From Nonomuraea helvata (GTDB lineage: Bacteria > Actinomycetota > Actinomycetes > Streptosporangiales > Streptosporangiaceae), in contig NZ_BAAAXV010000005.1 in NCBI RefSeq assembly GCF_039535785.1, positions 1,116,001 to 1,180,000 on the forward strand: a DNA stretch of 64,000 nt, given 5' to 3'. This document shows positions 1 through 7,930 of this stretch, piece by piece. Positions within the stretch are counted from its first letter, which is position 1. Each line of letters starts with the position of its first letter. Position numbers and translations under genes: made by a program. The notes beneath the pieces are model-generated. The model searched no databases. It was not told the DNA's origin and saw only the letters and a list, made by a program, of their open reading frames with translations.

Positions 1-336
1 TTGGCCGCCGAAACCGCGGCCGGGTTCATCACGGCCAGCCTGATCATCGGGGTGGGCGTCGGCTTCGGGATGTTCGGCGCACTGCGCACCGTCGGCGCCG
101 CCGCGCCACCCGACCGGAGAGCCCAGGTGATGGCCGCGCTCTACATCGTCGCCTACGCCGCCATCTCGCTGCCCGCCATCGCCGCCGGGTTCACCGTGCG
201 CCTCCTGGGTGCCGCTCACACCTTCGAGGTGTTCGGTGCGGCCATCGCCGTCGTCTCGCTCTTCACGCTGGTTCTGGCCGTGGCCCGGCAGAGGGCCGCG
301 ACCAGAGCCGCCACTACTCCCGCCGGCGCCGCATAA
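1..336 (+). CDS. MFS transporter, C-terminal part (cut by window edge)
   Basis: Only the last 111 residues are present; the frame is open at base 1, so the true start lies outside the window. The fragment has about three hydrophobic segments (roughly residues 5-30, 45-66 and 72-95), a short charged loop with PPDRRAQ between the first two, and a basic, alanine-rich tail. This is the pattern of the last helices of a 12- or 14-helix major facilitator drug pump in the inner membrane. The substrate cannot be told from this part. It ends 178 bases before the next gene, which has its own operator-like repeat and is probably transcribed separately. Confidence 0.6.
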   Translation: MAAETAAGFITASLIIGVGVGFGMFGALRTVGAAAPPDRRAQVMAALYIVAYAAISLPAIAAGFTVRLLGAAHTFEVFGAAIAVVSLFTLVLAVARQRAATRAATTPAGAA

Positions 337-460
337 GGGTGCGACTGGTGTGGTCGAGGCGTCGCTGACTGCGGGTGCCTGTCGGAGGAGCCACGGAGCG
401 ACGCCATCCCTCGCCAACGCGCCTTCACAGGAGTCTGTTCTGCTCCACTGCGATGCCATC

Positions 461-510
461 TGAGGCTAACTGAGAATCGTTGCAGGAGCTACACTTCTCA
501 GTTAGCCTCA
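461..510. promoter_or_regulatory. Perfect 16-bp inverted repeat in front of the AlbA_2 gene
   Basis: TGAGGCTAACTGAGAA at 461-476 is repeated as its exact reverse complement at 495-510, with 18 bases between. The right arm ends 4 bases before the GTG start at 515. A TACACT hexamer at 490-495 could be a -10 element, placing it between or at the edge of the arms; no Shine-Dalgarno is visible, so the mRNA may be leaderless. Likely an operator for autoregulation by the downstream protein (inference); a hairpin in the mRNA leader is the alternative. Confidence 0.65.
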
Positions 511-514
511 AAGC

Positions 515-2230
515 GTGAATCACGCTGAAGCGGATGTAGCGCTCGCCATGCTCGGGCACGGGGTCACAGCAGACTCCCTGGAAACGGACACGCTGGATTT
601 CAAGCTCGTCGCCGACTCCCCGAAGGCAACGCTCAATCTGCTCGCCGACGCGCTCGTCTGCTTCGTCAACGCACGCGGCGGCACCGTGGTGCTGGGCGTC
701 GACGACAAGGCGACCGAGCGCGGGCGCGCGCTGCGCGGGGTTCCGGCGAATTACTCGGTCGACCTCATACGCAAAGGGATATTCGATCGGACAAGCCCGC
801 CTATCACTGCGTTCGTTGGCGAAAGAGACGTCGACGGCGTACGCGTCGTGCTCGTCACCGTCCCTCAGGGAGTCATGCCGCACAGCAACGCGGCCGGGCT
901 CGCGACGCGTCGGCTTGGAAAGGAGTGCCTTCCATTTCCTCCCCATCAACAACGGGAGGTCATGATCGCACGCGGCCAAGTGGACTGGTCGGCAGATGCT
1001 TCCAGCATCGGCATCGGCCACCTGAGTGGTGTCGAGATCGAGCGACTGCGCCGCCTTCTGGAAGCTGCCGGTCGCGATCACCTGGCCGGGCTGACGGATC
1101 GGGCGCTTCTTGAGGCCCTCCGGTTGATCGCTCCCACTGGGAACGTCACCAACGCGGGCGTGCTGCTGCTCGCCGACGAATCAATGATCGCCGACATCGC
1201 GCCGGGCTACGGATACTCATACCAATTCCGCCCTACATCCGGCAGTGAAGCCACCGGAAGGATGCGGGGAAATCGCCCGATCATCGCGGCGATCCAAGTC
1301 CTTACTGATGCCATAGAGAGCCGCAGAGAGATTCATCCGCTCAATCTCGCCGGCGGAATCCAGCTTCAGCTCACCGACTATCCCAGCGTCGCGGTGAGGG
1401 AGCTCGTAGTGAACGCCCTGATTCACCGGTCGTACGAGACGGGCGGCACGGTCGATGTCGAGCACTCTCCTGAGCGTTTGGTGATCACAAGCCCCGGAGG
1501 CCTGGTGTCAGGAGTAACTCCCTCCAACATCCTCACCTATCCTTCAACGCCCAGGAACCGTCTGCTCACGGAAACGGTCTCCATCCTCCAGTTGGCGGAG
1601 AGAACCGGCCAAGGGGTGGACAGGGCCTACCGGGAAATGCTGCGGATCGGCAAGGAGCCGCCGCTGTTCGAGGACAGCGGCACACTGGTGCGGGCCACCC
1701 TCGCCGGCGGCATAGGCAACGACGCATTCGTACGCTTCATCAGTGACCTGCCGCCCAAGGCCGGCAGAGACCTCAATGTGCTGCTTGCCATGTCGCTACT
1801 GCGCCACAACAGTGGCATCGACGCGCCCAAGCTCGCCGGGGTAATTCAGAGAGCTCCGGCAGAGGCGCAAGAGGTCCTGCTTGTCATGGCTGACGAGTAC
1901 AACTTGATCGAGCCCACCAAACGAACGGCAAAGAAGCCCTTCCCCACATACCGCCTGAGATCGGATGTGCTTGCGGCAATGTCGAGATCGGTCTCATATC
2001 GACGCCGCTCCATCGACGACACCGACCAGAAGGTCGTCGACCATGTGAGAGAGTACGGCTTTGTCACCAACCAGACGATACGCCGGCTCTTCGATCTTCA
2101 CGTGTACGCCGCTCGCGACCTCCTCAACAGCCTGCGAGAGCGACAGATCATCGAGAAGATAGGCGATGCACGAGGAGGGACAGGGGTCAAATACGGCCCG
2201 GGACCGAAGTTCCCCAAAAGTAGATCATGA
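515..2230 (+). CDS. AlbA_2 / HATPase_c_4 ATP-binding regulator
   Basis: A 571-residue cytoplasmic protein. The N-terminal part (about 20-140) is a Schlafen AlbA_2 domain with the typical FVNARGGTVVLGVDD stretch. The middle (about 295-385) is the RecG-like/HATPase_c_4 module, seen as ELVVNALIHRSY followed by a GQGVDRAYREM-like helix. The C-terminal 100 residues look like a winged helix (TNQTIRRLF...ARDLLNSL). Members of this family are annotated as ATP-binding transcriptional regulators, and some are phage- or defence-associated; the exact role is not known. The GTG start is chosen because it follows the inverted repeat directly and keeps the whole AlbA_2 domain. The gene stands alone. Base use is less GC-biased at third positions than its neighbours (for example ATA and TTG codons), which suggests horizontal transfer. 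Confidence 0.8.
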   Translation: MNHAEADVALAMLGHGVTADSLETDTLDFKLVADSPKATLNLLADALVCFVNARGGTVVLGVDDKATERGRALRGVPANYSVDLIRKGIFDRTSPPITAFVGERDVDGVRVVLVTVPQGVMPHSNAAGLATRRLGKECLPFPPHQQREVMIARGQVDWSADASSIGIGHLSGVEIERLRRLLEAAGRDHLAGLTDRALLEALRLIAPTGNVTNAGVLLLADESMIADIAPGYGYSYQFRPTSGSEATGRMRGNRPIIAAIQVLTDAIESRREIHPLNLAGGIQLQLTDYPSVAVRELVVNALIHRSYETGGTVDVEHSPERLVITSPGGLVSGVTPSNILTYPSTPRNRLLTETVSILQLAERTGQGVDRAYREMLRIGKEPPLFEDSGTLVRATLAGGIGNDAFVRFISDLPPKAGRDLNVLLAMSLLRHNSGIDAPKLAGVIQRAPAEAQEVLLVMADEYNLIEPTKRTAKKPFPTYRLRSDVLAAMSRSVSYRRRSIDDTDQKVVDHVREYGFVTNQTIRRLFDLHVYAARDLLNSLRERQIIEKIGDARGGTGVKYGPGPKFPKSRS

Positions 2231-2344
2231 TTTGGCGCTGCCCGAGGGCTCGAGCTGATCCCGCCAACTCCGGCTCCGCTCATGACCAGCGAGAAAACGG
2301 TTCGCTCCTGGGACTGTGATGCGAGCGTAGCGTCTGGGTCGGCA

Positions 2345-2370
2345 TCTTCTGGCTGACCCGCGCCAGAAGA
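2345..2370 (+). terminator. Possible terminator hairpin after the AlbA_2 gene
   Basis: TCTTCTGGC (2345-2353) pairs perfectly with GCCAGAAGA (2362-2370) across an 8-base loop. It lies 115 bases after the stop and has no T-run, so termination is only a possibility. Confidence 0.35.
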
Positions 2371-2502
2371 CAGGAGATCTCGGAGTGACGATCGCCTTCG
2401 GAGCGTCTCCGCCTTGGCCTGAGCCCTCTTCCGGGCCGCCTTCATCGTCGTCACCGATTCCCAGCTCACACCAATGGGTGGGTTACGCACTTCAAGGTGC
2501 CT

Positions 2503-2519
2503 ACTTCCTGACAGGAAGT
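2503..2519. promoter_or_regulatory. Palindromic operator upstream of the aldo/keto reductase
   Basis: ACTTCCTGACAGGAAGT is an exact palindrome with 8-bp arms and one central base. It is preceded by GTGCCT, and the same GTGCCTA/GGAAGT pieces occur in the HxlR promoter at 45836-45863. HxlR-type regulators often bind ACTT...AAGT palindromes ahead of oxidoreductase genes. No regulator gene is next to this site, so which protein binds is unknown. Confidence 0.55.
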
Positions 2520-2586
2520 TTCTCTCCAATGCTGATGCTGGGAGGCAGAAGGCGCCACCCCCAAGTGCACGACGAAAGGCAACCAG

Positions 2587-3459
2587 ATGAGCACGCCCTC
2601 CCTCTCTCTTCCCGGCGGCACCTGGACTCTGGGTGACCTGACCGTCACCCGGTTCGGTTACGGCGCCATGCAACTGGCCGGTCCATGGGTCATGGGGCCG
2701 CCCGCCGATCGCGACGGCGCCCTAGCCGTTCTGCGGGAAGTGGTCGACCTTGGTATCACCCACATCGACACCAGCGACGCCTACGGGCCGCGCGTCACCA
2801 ACGAGTTGATCCGCGAGGCACTCCACCCTTATCCCGAGTCGCTGCACATCGTGACCAAGGTGGGCGCGACCCGGGACGAACAGGGTGGCTGGCCTCCGGC
2901 CCGGCGACCCGAAGATCTGCGCCGCCAGGTCCACGACAACCTCAAGTCCCTTCGGCTCGACGTACTCGACCTGGTCAATCTCCGACTCGGCAACGCCGAA
3001 GGTCCCCAGCCCGGCTCGCTCTCCGAGGCGTTCGAGACGCTCGTCGAACTCCAGCAGGAGGGCCTGATCCACCACCTCGGGGTCAGCAACGCCACCGCGG
3101 AGCAGGTCACCGAGGCACAGAGCATCGCGCCGATCGTGTGCGTGCAGAACATGTACAACCTCGCCCACCGCCACGACGACGAGCTCATCGACCGGCTCGC
3201 CACCGACGGCGTCGCGTACGTGCCCTTCTTCCCCCTCGGGGGCTTTACCCCGCTTCAGTCCTCGGCGCTCTCGGCGGTCGCCGCTCGACTGGAGGCGACA
3301 CCGATGTCCGTCGCACTGGCCTGGCTGCTGCAGCGATCGCCGAACATCCTGCTCATCCCCGGCACGTCATCGACGGTACACCTGCGCGAGAACATCGTCG
3401 GCGCGGGACTCTCCCTCGCTCATGAGGACTTGACCGAGCTGGACGACATCAGCCGCTGA
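2587..3459 (+). CDS. Aldo/keto reductase
   Basis: A 290-residue NADPH-dependent aldo/keto reductase of the cytoplasm, reducing aldehydes or ketones to alcohols; the substrate is not known. The catalytic Asp61 and Tyr66 are in HIDTSDAYG, and the catalytic Lys91 in TKVG. The usual catalytic His is replaced in DLVNLRLGN, as in many bacterial branches of the family. The cofactor-binding end is seen as LLIPGTSSTVHLRENI. The ATG follows a GAAAGG ribosome site and the palindrome at 2503-2519, which points to control by a redox- or aldehyde-sensing HxlR-like regulator (inference). It is monocistronic. Family identity is secure, specificity is not. Confidence 0.88.
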   Translation: MSTPSLSLPGGTWTLGDLTVTRFGYGAMQLAGPWVMGPPADRDGALAVLREVVDLGITHIDTSDAYGPRVTNELIREALHPYPESLHIVTKVGATRDEQGGWPPARRPEDLRRQVHDNLKSLRLDVLDLVNLRLGNAEGPQPGSLSEAFETLVELQQEGLIHHLGVSNATAEQVTEAQSIAPIVCVQNMYNLAHRHDDELIDRLATDGVAYVPFFPLGGFTPLQSSALSAVAARLEATPMSVALAWLLQRSPNILLIPGTSSTVHLRENIVGAGLSLAHEDLTELDDISR

Positions 3460-3795
3460 ATGCCCCAGAGCTGAACGGTCCACAAGTCACGGCCGAAGCA
3501 TCCAGCAGGCCCGGTAACCGGGTGACGGGCGGGCGATGGCGACGGCGTCAAGAACTGTCGACGTCGGTGCACAGCGCGAGGGGGCGAGCCTCGACCGTCC
3601 TGACGGAAGATGATCGCGACGCCCAGCGCGGCGTTGGAGGGAACGAACAGTTCGTCGGGACCGGTTCGGGTGACCGGGACGTCGTTGTCGCGAGCGCGGG
3701 CACGAGACTGCCCGTTGATGGCGTGCCGGCGGAGCGGGCTGGAGCGCCTGCGGGCCGTCCGGAATGTCCCTGGCCTGGAGCGGGTTGAAGCACGT
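3460..3795. other. Intergenic region, possible gene debris
   Basis: A 336-base gap without a convincing gene. A minus-strand stretch around 3570-3735 translates into a protein-like segment (DELFVPSNAALGV and flanking residues) but lacks a start, a full length and a family I can name. It may be the remnant of a lost gene. The open frame that joins the next gene from 3610 is not supported as coding: it is low-complexity and precedes a good conserved start at 3796. Confidence 0.4.
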
Positions 3796-4818
3796 GTGAA
3801 AAAGATCGGGTTCCTCAGCTTCGGGCACTGGATGTCTTCGCCGTACTCGGAAGTGCGCAGCGCGTCCGACAGCCTGCTGCAGGCGATCGAGTTGGCCGTG
3901 GCCGCCGAGGAACTCGGCGCCGACGGCGCCTACTTCCGGGTCCACCACTTCGCCCACCAGCTCGGGAGCCCGTTCCCGCTGCTGGCGGCCGTCGGCGCGA
4001 GAACGAGCCGGATCGAGATCGGCACAGGCGTCATCGACATGCGGTACGAGAACCCCCTCTACATGGCCGAGGACGCCGGTGCGGCCGACCTCATCGCGGG
4101 CGGCCGGCTGCAGCTCGGCATCAGCCGCGGGTCACCGGAGCAGGTGATCGACGGCTGGCGCTACTTCGGCTACGAGCCGGCCGAGGGTGAAACCGAGGCG
4201 GACATGGCGCGCAGGCACGCGGAAGTCTTCCTCAAGGTGCTCGACGGTGAGGGTTTCGCCCAGCCCAACCCGCGGCCGATGTTCCCCAACCCGCCCGGGC
4301 TTCTGCGTGTCGAGCCGCATTCGGAAGGGCTGCGGGACCGGATCTGGTGGGGTTCCAGCTCGAACGCGACCGCGAAGTGGGCTGCCGGGCTGGGCATGCA
4401 CCTGATGAGCTCCACCCTGAAGGACGACGAGAACGGCAAGCCGTTTCATGTGCAGCAGGCCGAGCAGATCGCGGCCTACCGGCAGGCCTGGAAAGAGGCC
4501 GGTCACGAGGGCGAGCCACGGGTTTCGGTGAGCCGCTCGATCATGCCGATCGTCACCGACACGGACCGCGCGTACTTCGGTCAGGAAAGGGCGAGCTCTG
4601 ACCAGATCGGCTTCATCGACGCCACCACCAGGGCCATCTTCGGGCGCACGTACGCCGCCGAGCCCGACGTACTCGTCAAGGAACTGGCCGCCGACGAGGC
4701 GATCGCGGCGGCCGACACGCTGCTGCTGACGGTTCCCAGCCAGCTCGGCGTGGACTACAACGCCCATCTCCTCGCATCGGTCCTGAACCACGTCGCTCCC
4801 GCGCTCGGCTGGCGTTGA
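3796..4818 (+). CDS. LLM-class flavin-dependent oxidoreductase (luciferase-like)
   Basis: A 340-residue bacterial-luciferase-like monooxygenase using reduced FMN or F420. The family start is visible as KKIGFLSFGHW, followed by a strand/helix pattern with AAEELGADGAYFRVHHF and TSRIEIGTGVIDMRYENP, and RLQLGISRGSPEQ in the middle, all typical of the TIM-barrel fold. The GTG at 3796 is preferred over an upstream ATG because the extra 62 residues do not look like family sequence. The gene is monocistronic. The substrate cannot be predicted; members range from alkanal monooxygenases to enzymes in antibiotic pathways. Confidence 0.85.
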   Translation: MKKIGFLSFGHWMSSPYSEVRSASDSLLQAIELAVAAEELGADGAYFRVHHFAHQLGSPFPLLAAVGARTSRIEIGTGVIDMRYENPLYMAEDAGAADLIAGGRLQLGISRGSPEQVIDGWRYFGYEPAEGETEADMARRHAEVFLKVLDGEGFAQPNPRPMFPNPPGLLRVEPHSEGLRDRIWWGSSSNATAKWAAGLGMHLMSSTLKDDENGKPFHVQQAEQIAAYRQAWKEAGHEGEPRVSVSRSIMPIVTDTDRAYFGQERASSDQIGFIDATTRAIFGRTYAAEPDVLVKELAADEAIAAADTLLLTVPSQLGVDYNAHLLASVLNHVAPALGWR

Positions 4819-4908
4819 TCGGCGGGATCCGTCGGTTGGACAGCTCGCCGAGCGCTGGGATGTCGTGCAGTCGGCATCCATCCAAGCCAGCGGCGCTCGG
4901 CAGGAACG

Positions 4909-5274
4909 TCATAAAGCGTTGACGAACTGTGTCGCTTCGCTGTGTCCCATGCCGGTCTCACCGATGACGAGGTGGATGGCCTGGTCGGTGCGCCCCTCCT
5001 GCTTGAGACGTCGTACGCGGGTGGCGAGATCCTCCTGGGATCGCCCAGGCTGGGCAGCGGGGGGTGCGGCGAACGGGGGCCGCTGCGGCACCGGTCCGGA
5101 CGCGAAACCGTTGGGCGGTGGCGCCACGGGGTGGATCGGCCTGCTCGGTCGGGTGGCTTTGACGATGACGATGATGAGTGCTGCGACGCCGCCTACGACG
5201 ACGGCCAGCACGACAAGGATGACGAGGAGCTCTACGACGCCGAAGTTCGGCGCCTCGGCCAGCCAGACGCTCAT
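4909..5274 (-). CDS. Membrane-anchored protein with L7/L12-like C-terminal domain
   Basis: A 121-residue protein with one strong membrane segment (about residues 13-39), a proline-rich linker (43-77) and a C-terminal domain (78-121) that reads RRLKQEGRTDQAIHLV followed by GETGMGHSEA. This matches the helix-turn pattern of the ribosomal protein bL12 C-terminal domain, where a similar VREITGLGLKEAK segment binds translation factors. Actinobacteria have several small proteins of this kind with unknown function. It lies 25 bases after the XRE regulator on the same strand and could be co-transcribed. The start is the ATG directly before the hydrophobic part. A role in recruiting translation factors to the membrane would be pure speculation. 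Confidence 0.65.
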   Translation of the reverse strand: MSVWLAEAPNFGVVELLVILVVLAVVVGGVAALIIVIVKATRPSRPIHPVAPPPNGFASGPVPQRPPFAAPPAAQPGRSQEDLATRVRRLKQEGRTDQAIHLVIGETGMGHSEATQFVNAL

Positions 5275-5299
5275 GTTCGCCACGTTATCGCGGGTTTGA

Positions 5300-6121
5300 T
5301 CACAACCCTCGCGGAAGAGCTGAACCCGTCGGCAGCCAGTGCCCTGCCGCCGACCGCCGCAGGTAATCGGCGGTCTCGGCGTCAGCGGGAAAGAGGGCCT
5401 CGACGGCGATCTCATCGAGCGTGATGTCGAAAGCCGCGCCGAACGTCGTGATCGTGCTGAAGAAGCAGAGTTCGACCCCGTCGTGCCGGAGCCGGATGGG
5501 CATGGCGATGTCAGTGGGCCCCGCGGTGGGCGGGTCATCCTCGGTGCCGTACGACCGCAGCTCCTCGTACAACTCGCTCAGTTCGGGGTCCCCCGTGCGG
5601 GCCGCCTGGCGGGCGAGGCGAGGCAGCAGGTACGCCCGCACCTGCCCCAGATTCCGCAACCGGGGCGCGAAGCCGCGCGGGTCCAGGCCCAACCGCATCA
5701 TGTTGACCGGCGGCTCCAGCAAGGCCGGATCGACACCGTCCAGGAAGATCGTCATGGCCGAGTTGGCGAGCAGCACGTTCCAGTGGCGGTCCACGGCGAC
5801 CGCGGGGAACGGCTCGTGCCCGCGGAGCACTCCTTGCACGGCCTCGTACGCCTTGGCCAGGTCTGGATCCTCCAGCGGACGACGCTCATAGGCCGGGGCG
5901 TACCCGGCCGCGACGAGAAGCCGGTTGCGCTCCCGCAGCGGGACGTCCAGGTGCTGGGCCAGGTGCAGGAGCATGGCGCGGCTGGGCATCGTACGCCCCG
6001 TCTCCACGAAGCTGATGTGCCGGCTGGAGACGTCCGCCTGTATGGCCAGGTCGAGCTGGCTCAGGCGGCGACGATGCCGCCACTCCCGCAGCAGCTCGCC
6101 GACCGTGCGATCCCGATGCAT
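5300..6121 (-). CDS. XRE-family regulator with MmyB-like domain
   Basis: A 273-residue cytoplasmic transcription regulator. The helix-turn-helix is at about 6-60 (LREWRHRRRLSQLDLA, then SSRHISFVETGR). The rest is an MmyB-like ligand-binding domain, with DRHWNVLLAN and the MMRLGLDP motif typical of that fold, which in relatives binds fatty-acid-like ligands and often controls a neighbouring dehydrogenase or reductase gene. The ATG at 6121 is chosen because family members begin about five residues before TVGELLREWR; a GTG at 6145 is also possible. The IS element ends close upstream, so the native promoter and its divergent target gene may have been displaced. Confidence 0.85.
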   Translation of the reverse strand: MHRDRTVGELLREWRHRRRLSQLDLAIQADVSSRHISFVETGRTMPSRAMLLHLAQHLDVPLRERNRLLVAAGYAPAYERRPLEDPDLAKAYEAVQGVLRGHEPFPAVAVDRHWNVLLANSAMTIFLDGVDPALLEPPVNMMRLGLDPRGFAPRLRNLGQVRAYLLPRLARQAARTGDPELSELYEELRSYGTEDDPPTAGPTDIAMPIRLRHDGVELCFFSTITTFGAAFDITLDEIAVEALFPADAETADYLRRSAAGHWLPTGSALPRGL

Positions 6122-6174
6122 CCTCCAGTTGTATCCACCCGCCACACTGGTGATGATCCGGACGGGCCGTTATG

Positions 6175-6300
6175 TCAGCTTCTCGGCCGTAAACGACCGA
6201 GCTTGCAGCTCCTCGCCGTCGATGGCTTCGACGGCGAAGTCCACGTCAGGCAGCGTGACTCACTGCCCAGCCCGCCACACCGCGTGAGGCGATGTTGCGG
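6175..6300 (-). ncRNA. Probable omega (guide) RNA of TnpB
   Basis: In IS200/IS605 elements the TnpB guide RNA comes from the 3' end of tnpB and runs to the element end. Here that region is 6300 down to about 6175 on the minus strand. It contains a 9-bp perfect hairpin (TCGCCGTCG at 6213-6221 with CGACGGCGA at 6229-6237, 7-base loop) and a smaller 5-bp one at 6182-6201. The position is taken from family knowledge and the hairpins from sequence; the exact ends and guide are not known. Confidence 0.4.
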
Positions 6301-7388
6301 GCTGCGTTGACGTCGGCGTGCTCAGCGAAGCCGCACGACGTACATGAGAAGGTTTCTTGGTCGGGCCGGTTGTTCTTGTCCACGTGCCCGCAGGCCGAGC
6401 ACTGCTGGCTGGTGTAGGACGGGTCGACGTGGATGATGGCGACCCCGGCCCGGGCCGCCTTGTAGGAGATGAAGCTCCCGAGTTGGTGGAAGCTCCACGC
6501 ATGCAGCGTGACCCGCTGGGGCTTGCGAAGCCGTACCCGGTCGCGGATGCCTTGGAGGTCTTCCAGGGCGATCCCTTGTCCGGTGCGTTCTGCCTCGGTC
6601 ACGATCTGCTTGGCGATGACATGATTGGTGTTGGCGGCGAAGCGCGCCTCGGCCCGGCGCCGCTTTTTCAGCAGCCGCTTGGCCGATTTGGTGCCTTTGG
6701 CCTGCAACCGGCGTCGCAGCTCGCGCCGCCGGTGGCGGACTGCGTTCAGTGCCTTGCCGCAATGCCGGGTGCCGGTGCTGGTGGTGGCGATGTTGGCGAT
6801 GCCCAGGTCCACGCCCAGGAAGCCGTCTGGCAGACTCACCGGCCGGTCGGGAAGGTCGCAGGTCGCGATCAGGAACCACATGCCGTCCCGGCAGACCAGG
6901 TCGGACTCGCCCTTCCGGTAGGCCGACAGGGTTTTGAGCTGCTCGGCGGAGGCAGTGAACGTCAGGTCTTTCAGCCTCCCGGCAACCGTCCAGATCGACA
7001 CCGTCCGCGCGTCGATCTGCCAGGACAAACATCGGTCATCGAAGGGCTGAGCGGCCTCGGAACGGAAGACGATCGGCTTGGATTCGGCTTTGAGGCGTCG
7101 CGCTGAGCCCGGCTTGCCCAGGTTCCCGGCCCGCAGGTTGGCGTGCAGGACGGCGTAGGCGTCGGCGACCTTTTTGATGACGTGCTGAGCGGCCTGGGCG
7201 GCCAGCCCGTAGTGGTCTTTGATGCTCGTGTAGGCGTGCTTGCGCAGGTCGTAGTTGCGGAAGACCCGATGATCGTAGGCCAGCGTGGAGACCTGGCAGG
7301 CTGCTGCGTTGACCGCGCGCAGGGTCGCCTCCAGCGCCGCCGCCTGCTCGGGCGTCGGCAGGAGTCGCACCTGCACCACCAGCTTCAT
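6246..7388 (-). CDS. tnpB: TnpB, RNA-guided endonuclease of IS200/IS605
   Basis: A TnpB protein of 380 residues, the ancestor-type relative of Cas12, which cuts DNA with a guide RNA and helps the element persist. The split RuvC site is complete: Asp in GVDLGIANIA, Glu in IALEDLQGI and Asp in HADVNAARNI. The zinc finger CSACGH...CTSCGF lies between the last two. The N-terminal part starts as MKLVVQVRLLPTPEQ, the usual beginning of the family. The ATG at 7388 is preferred; a GTG three codons upstream is possible. The length fits active TnpB proteins, with no frameshift. It is divergent from tnpA and followed by the probable guide RNA. Confidence 0.9.
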   Translation of the reverse strand: MKLVVQVRLLPTPEQAAALEATLRAVNAAACQVSTLAYDHRVFRNYDLRKHAYTSIKDHYGLAAQAAQHVIKKVADAYAVLHANLRAGNLGKPGSARRLKAESKPIVFRSEAAQPFDDRCLSWQIDARTVSIWTVAGRLKDLTFTASAEQLKTLSAYRKGESDLVCRDGMWFLIATCDLPDRPVSLPDGFLGVDLGIANIATTSTGTRHCGKALNAVRHRRRELRRRLQAKGTKSAKRLLKKRRRAEARFAANTNHVIAKQIVTEAERTGQGIALEDLQGIRDRVRLRKPQRVTLHAWSFHQLGSFISYKAARAGVAIIHVDPSYTSQQCSACGHVDKNNRPDQETFSCTSCGFAEHADVNAARNIASRGVAGWAVSHAA

Positions 7389-7412
7389 ATCGAACACACT
7401 AACATTTGGCCT

Positions 7413-7841
7413 ATGTCACCGCGATGGGAACCCCATCCCGATATCCGGCGTGGGCGCACCGTCGTCTATAGCCTGCATGCCCATTTGGTCTTCACACCCA
7501 AATATCGGCGTGGAGTGTTCACCGACGAACTTCTGCGCCGCTGTGAAGAAATCATGATCGAGGTATGCGACAGCTTCGGCGCCGAACTGGTCGAGTTCAA
7601 CGGCGAGCATGACCATGTCCACTTGCTGGTTCACTACCCGCCCAAGGTCGCGCTCTCCACCTTGGTCAACTCTCTCAAAGGCGTCTCGGCCCGGCTGCTG
7701 CGCAAGGAGTACAGCGCTCATGTCCGCCGCTATCTGTGGGGCGGCCACTTCTGGTCGCCCAGCTACTTCGCCGCCTCCTGCGGAGGCGCACCCCTGTCGA
7801 TCATCAAGGAGTACATCGAGAATCAGAAGCGACCAGGCTGA
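7413..7841 (+). CDS. tnpA: TnpA, HUH/Y1 transposase of IS200/IS605
   Basis: A 142-residue single-strand transposase. The HUH metal-binding motif is HVHLLVHYPP at about residue 68, and the catalytic tyrosine is in IIKEYIENQ at about residue 134. WGGHFWSPSYFAAS is another conserved block. TnpA excises and inserts the element as a circular single strand and recognises the terminal hairpins. The ATG at 7413 gives the expected family length; the longer open frame upstream is antisense to tnpB. The gene is intact, so the element may still be mobile, or may mobilise related copies. Confidence 0.92.
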   Translation: MSPRWEPHPDIRRGRTVVYSLHAHLVFTPKYRRGVFTDELLRRCEEIMIEVCDSFGAELVEFNGEHDHVHLLVHYPPKVALSTLVNSLKGVSARLLRKEYSAHVRRYLWGGHFWSPSYFAASCGGAPLSIIKEYIENQKRPG

Positions 7842-7908
7842 GCCACTCACGCGAAGCCAGCCGTCACGGCACCGCTCGGGCCTGGGGCCCTCCCGCGCTG
7901 TCGTTTCC

Positions 7909-7930
7909 TCCCGGGCGCAATCGCCCGGGG
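7909..7930. repeat. Subterminal hairpin at the tnpA side of the IS element
   Basis: CCCGGGCG (7910-7917) pairs with CGCCCGGG (7922-7929) across a CAAT loop, with a further T-G pair outside. It lies 68 bases after the tnpA stop, as expected for an imperfect-palindrome end bound by TnpA. It could also serve as a terminator for tnpA. Confidence 0.55.

Larger units (their letters stand above)
2231..2586. other. Intergenic region: hairpin and AKR promoter
   Basis: No gene is supported here. A minus-strand frame is open but has no family-like sequence. The region holds a 9-bp hairpin (2345-2370) that may end the AlbA_2 transcript and a palindromic operator (2503-2519) just before the aldo/keto reductase. 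A GAAAGG-type ribosome site precedes the ATG at 2587. Confidence 0.5.

Noticed and set aside
2098..2673. Minus-strand open frame of 191 codons over the AlbA_2 end and the intergenic gap
   Set aside because: Runs antisense through the AlbA_2 3' end, has no family-like sequence and no ribosome site; typical of high-GC shadow frames.
3610..3795. N-terminal extension of the luciferase-like protein from an upstream ATG
   Set aside because: The 62 extra residues are basic and low-complexity, and the conserved family start KKIGFL begins at GTG 3796.
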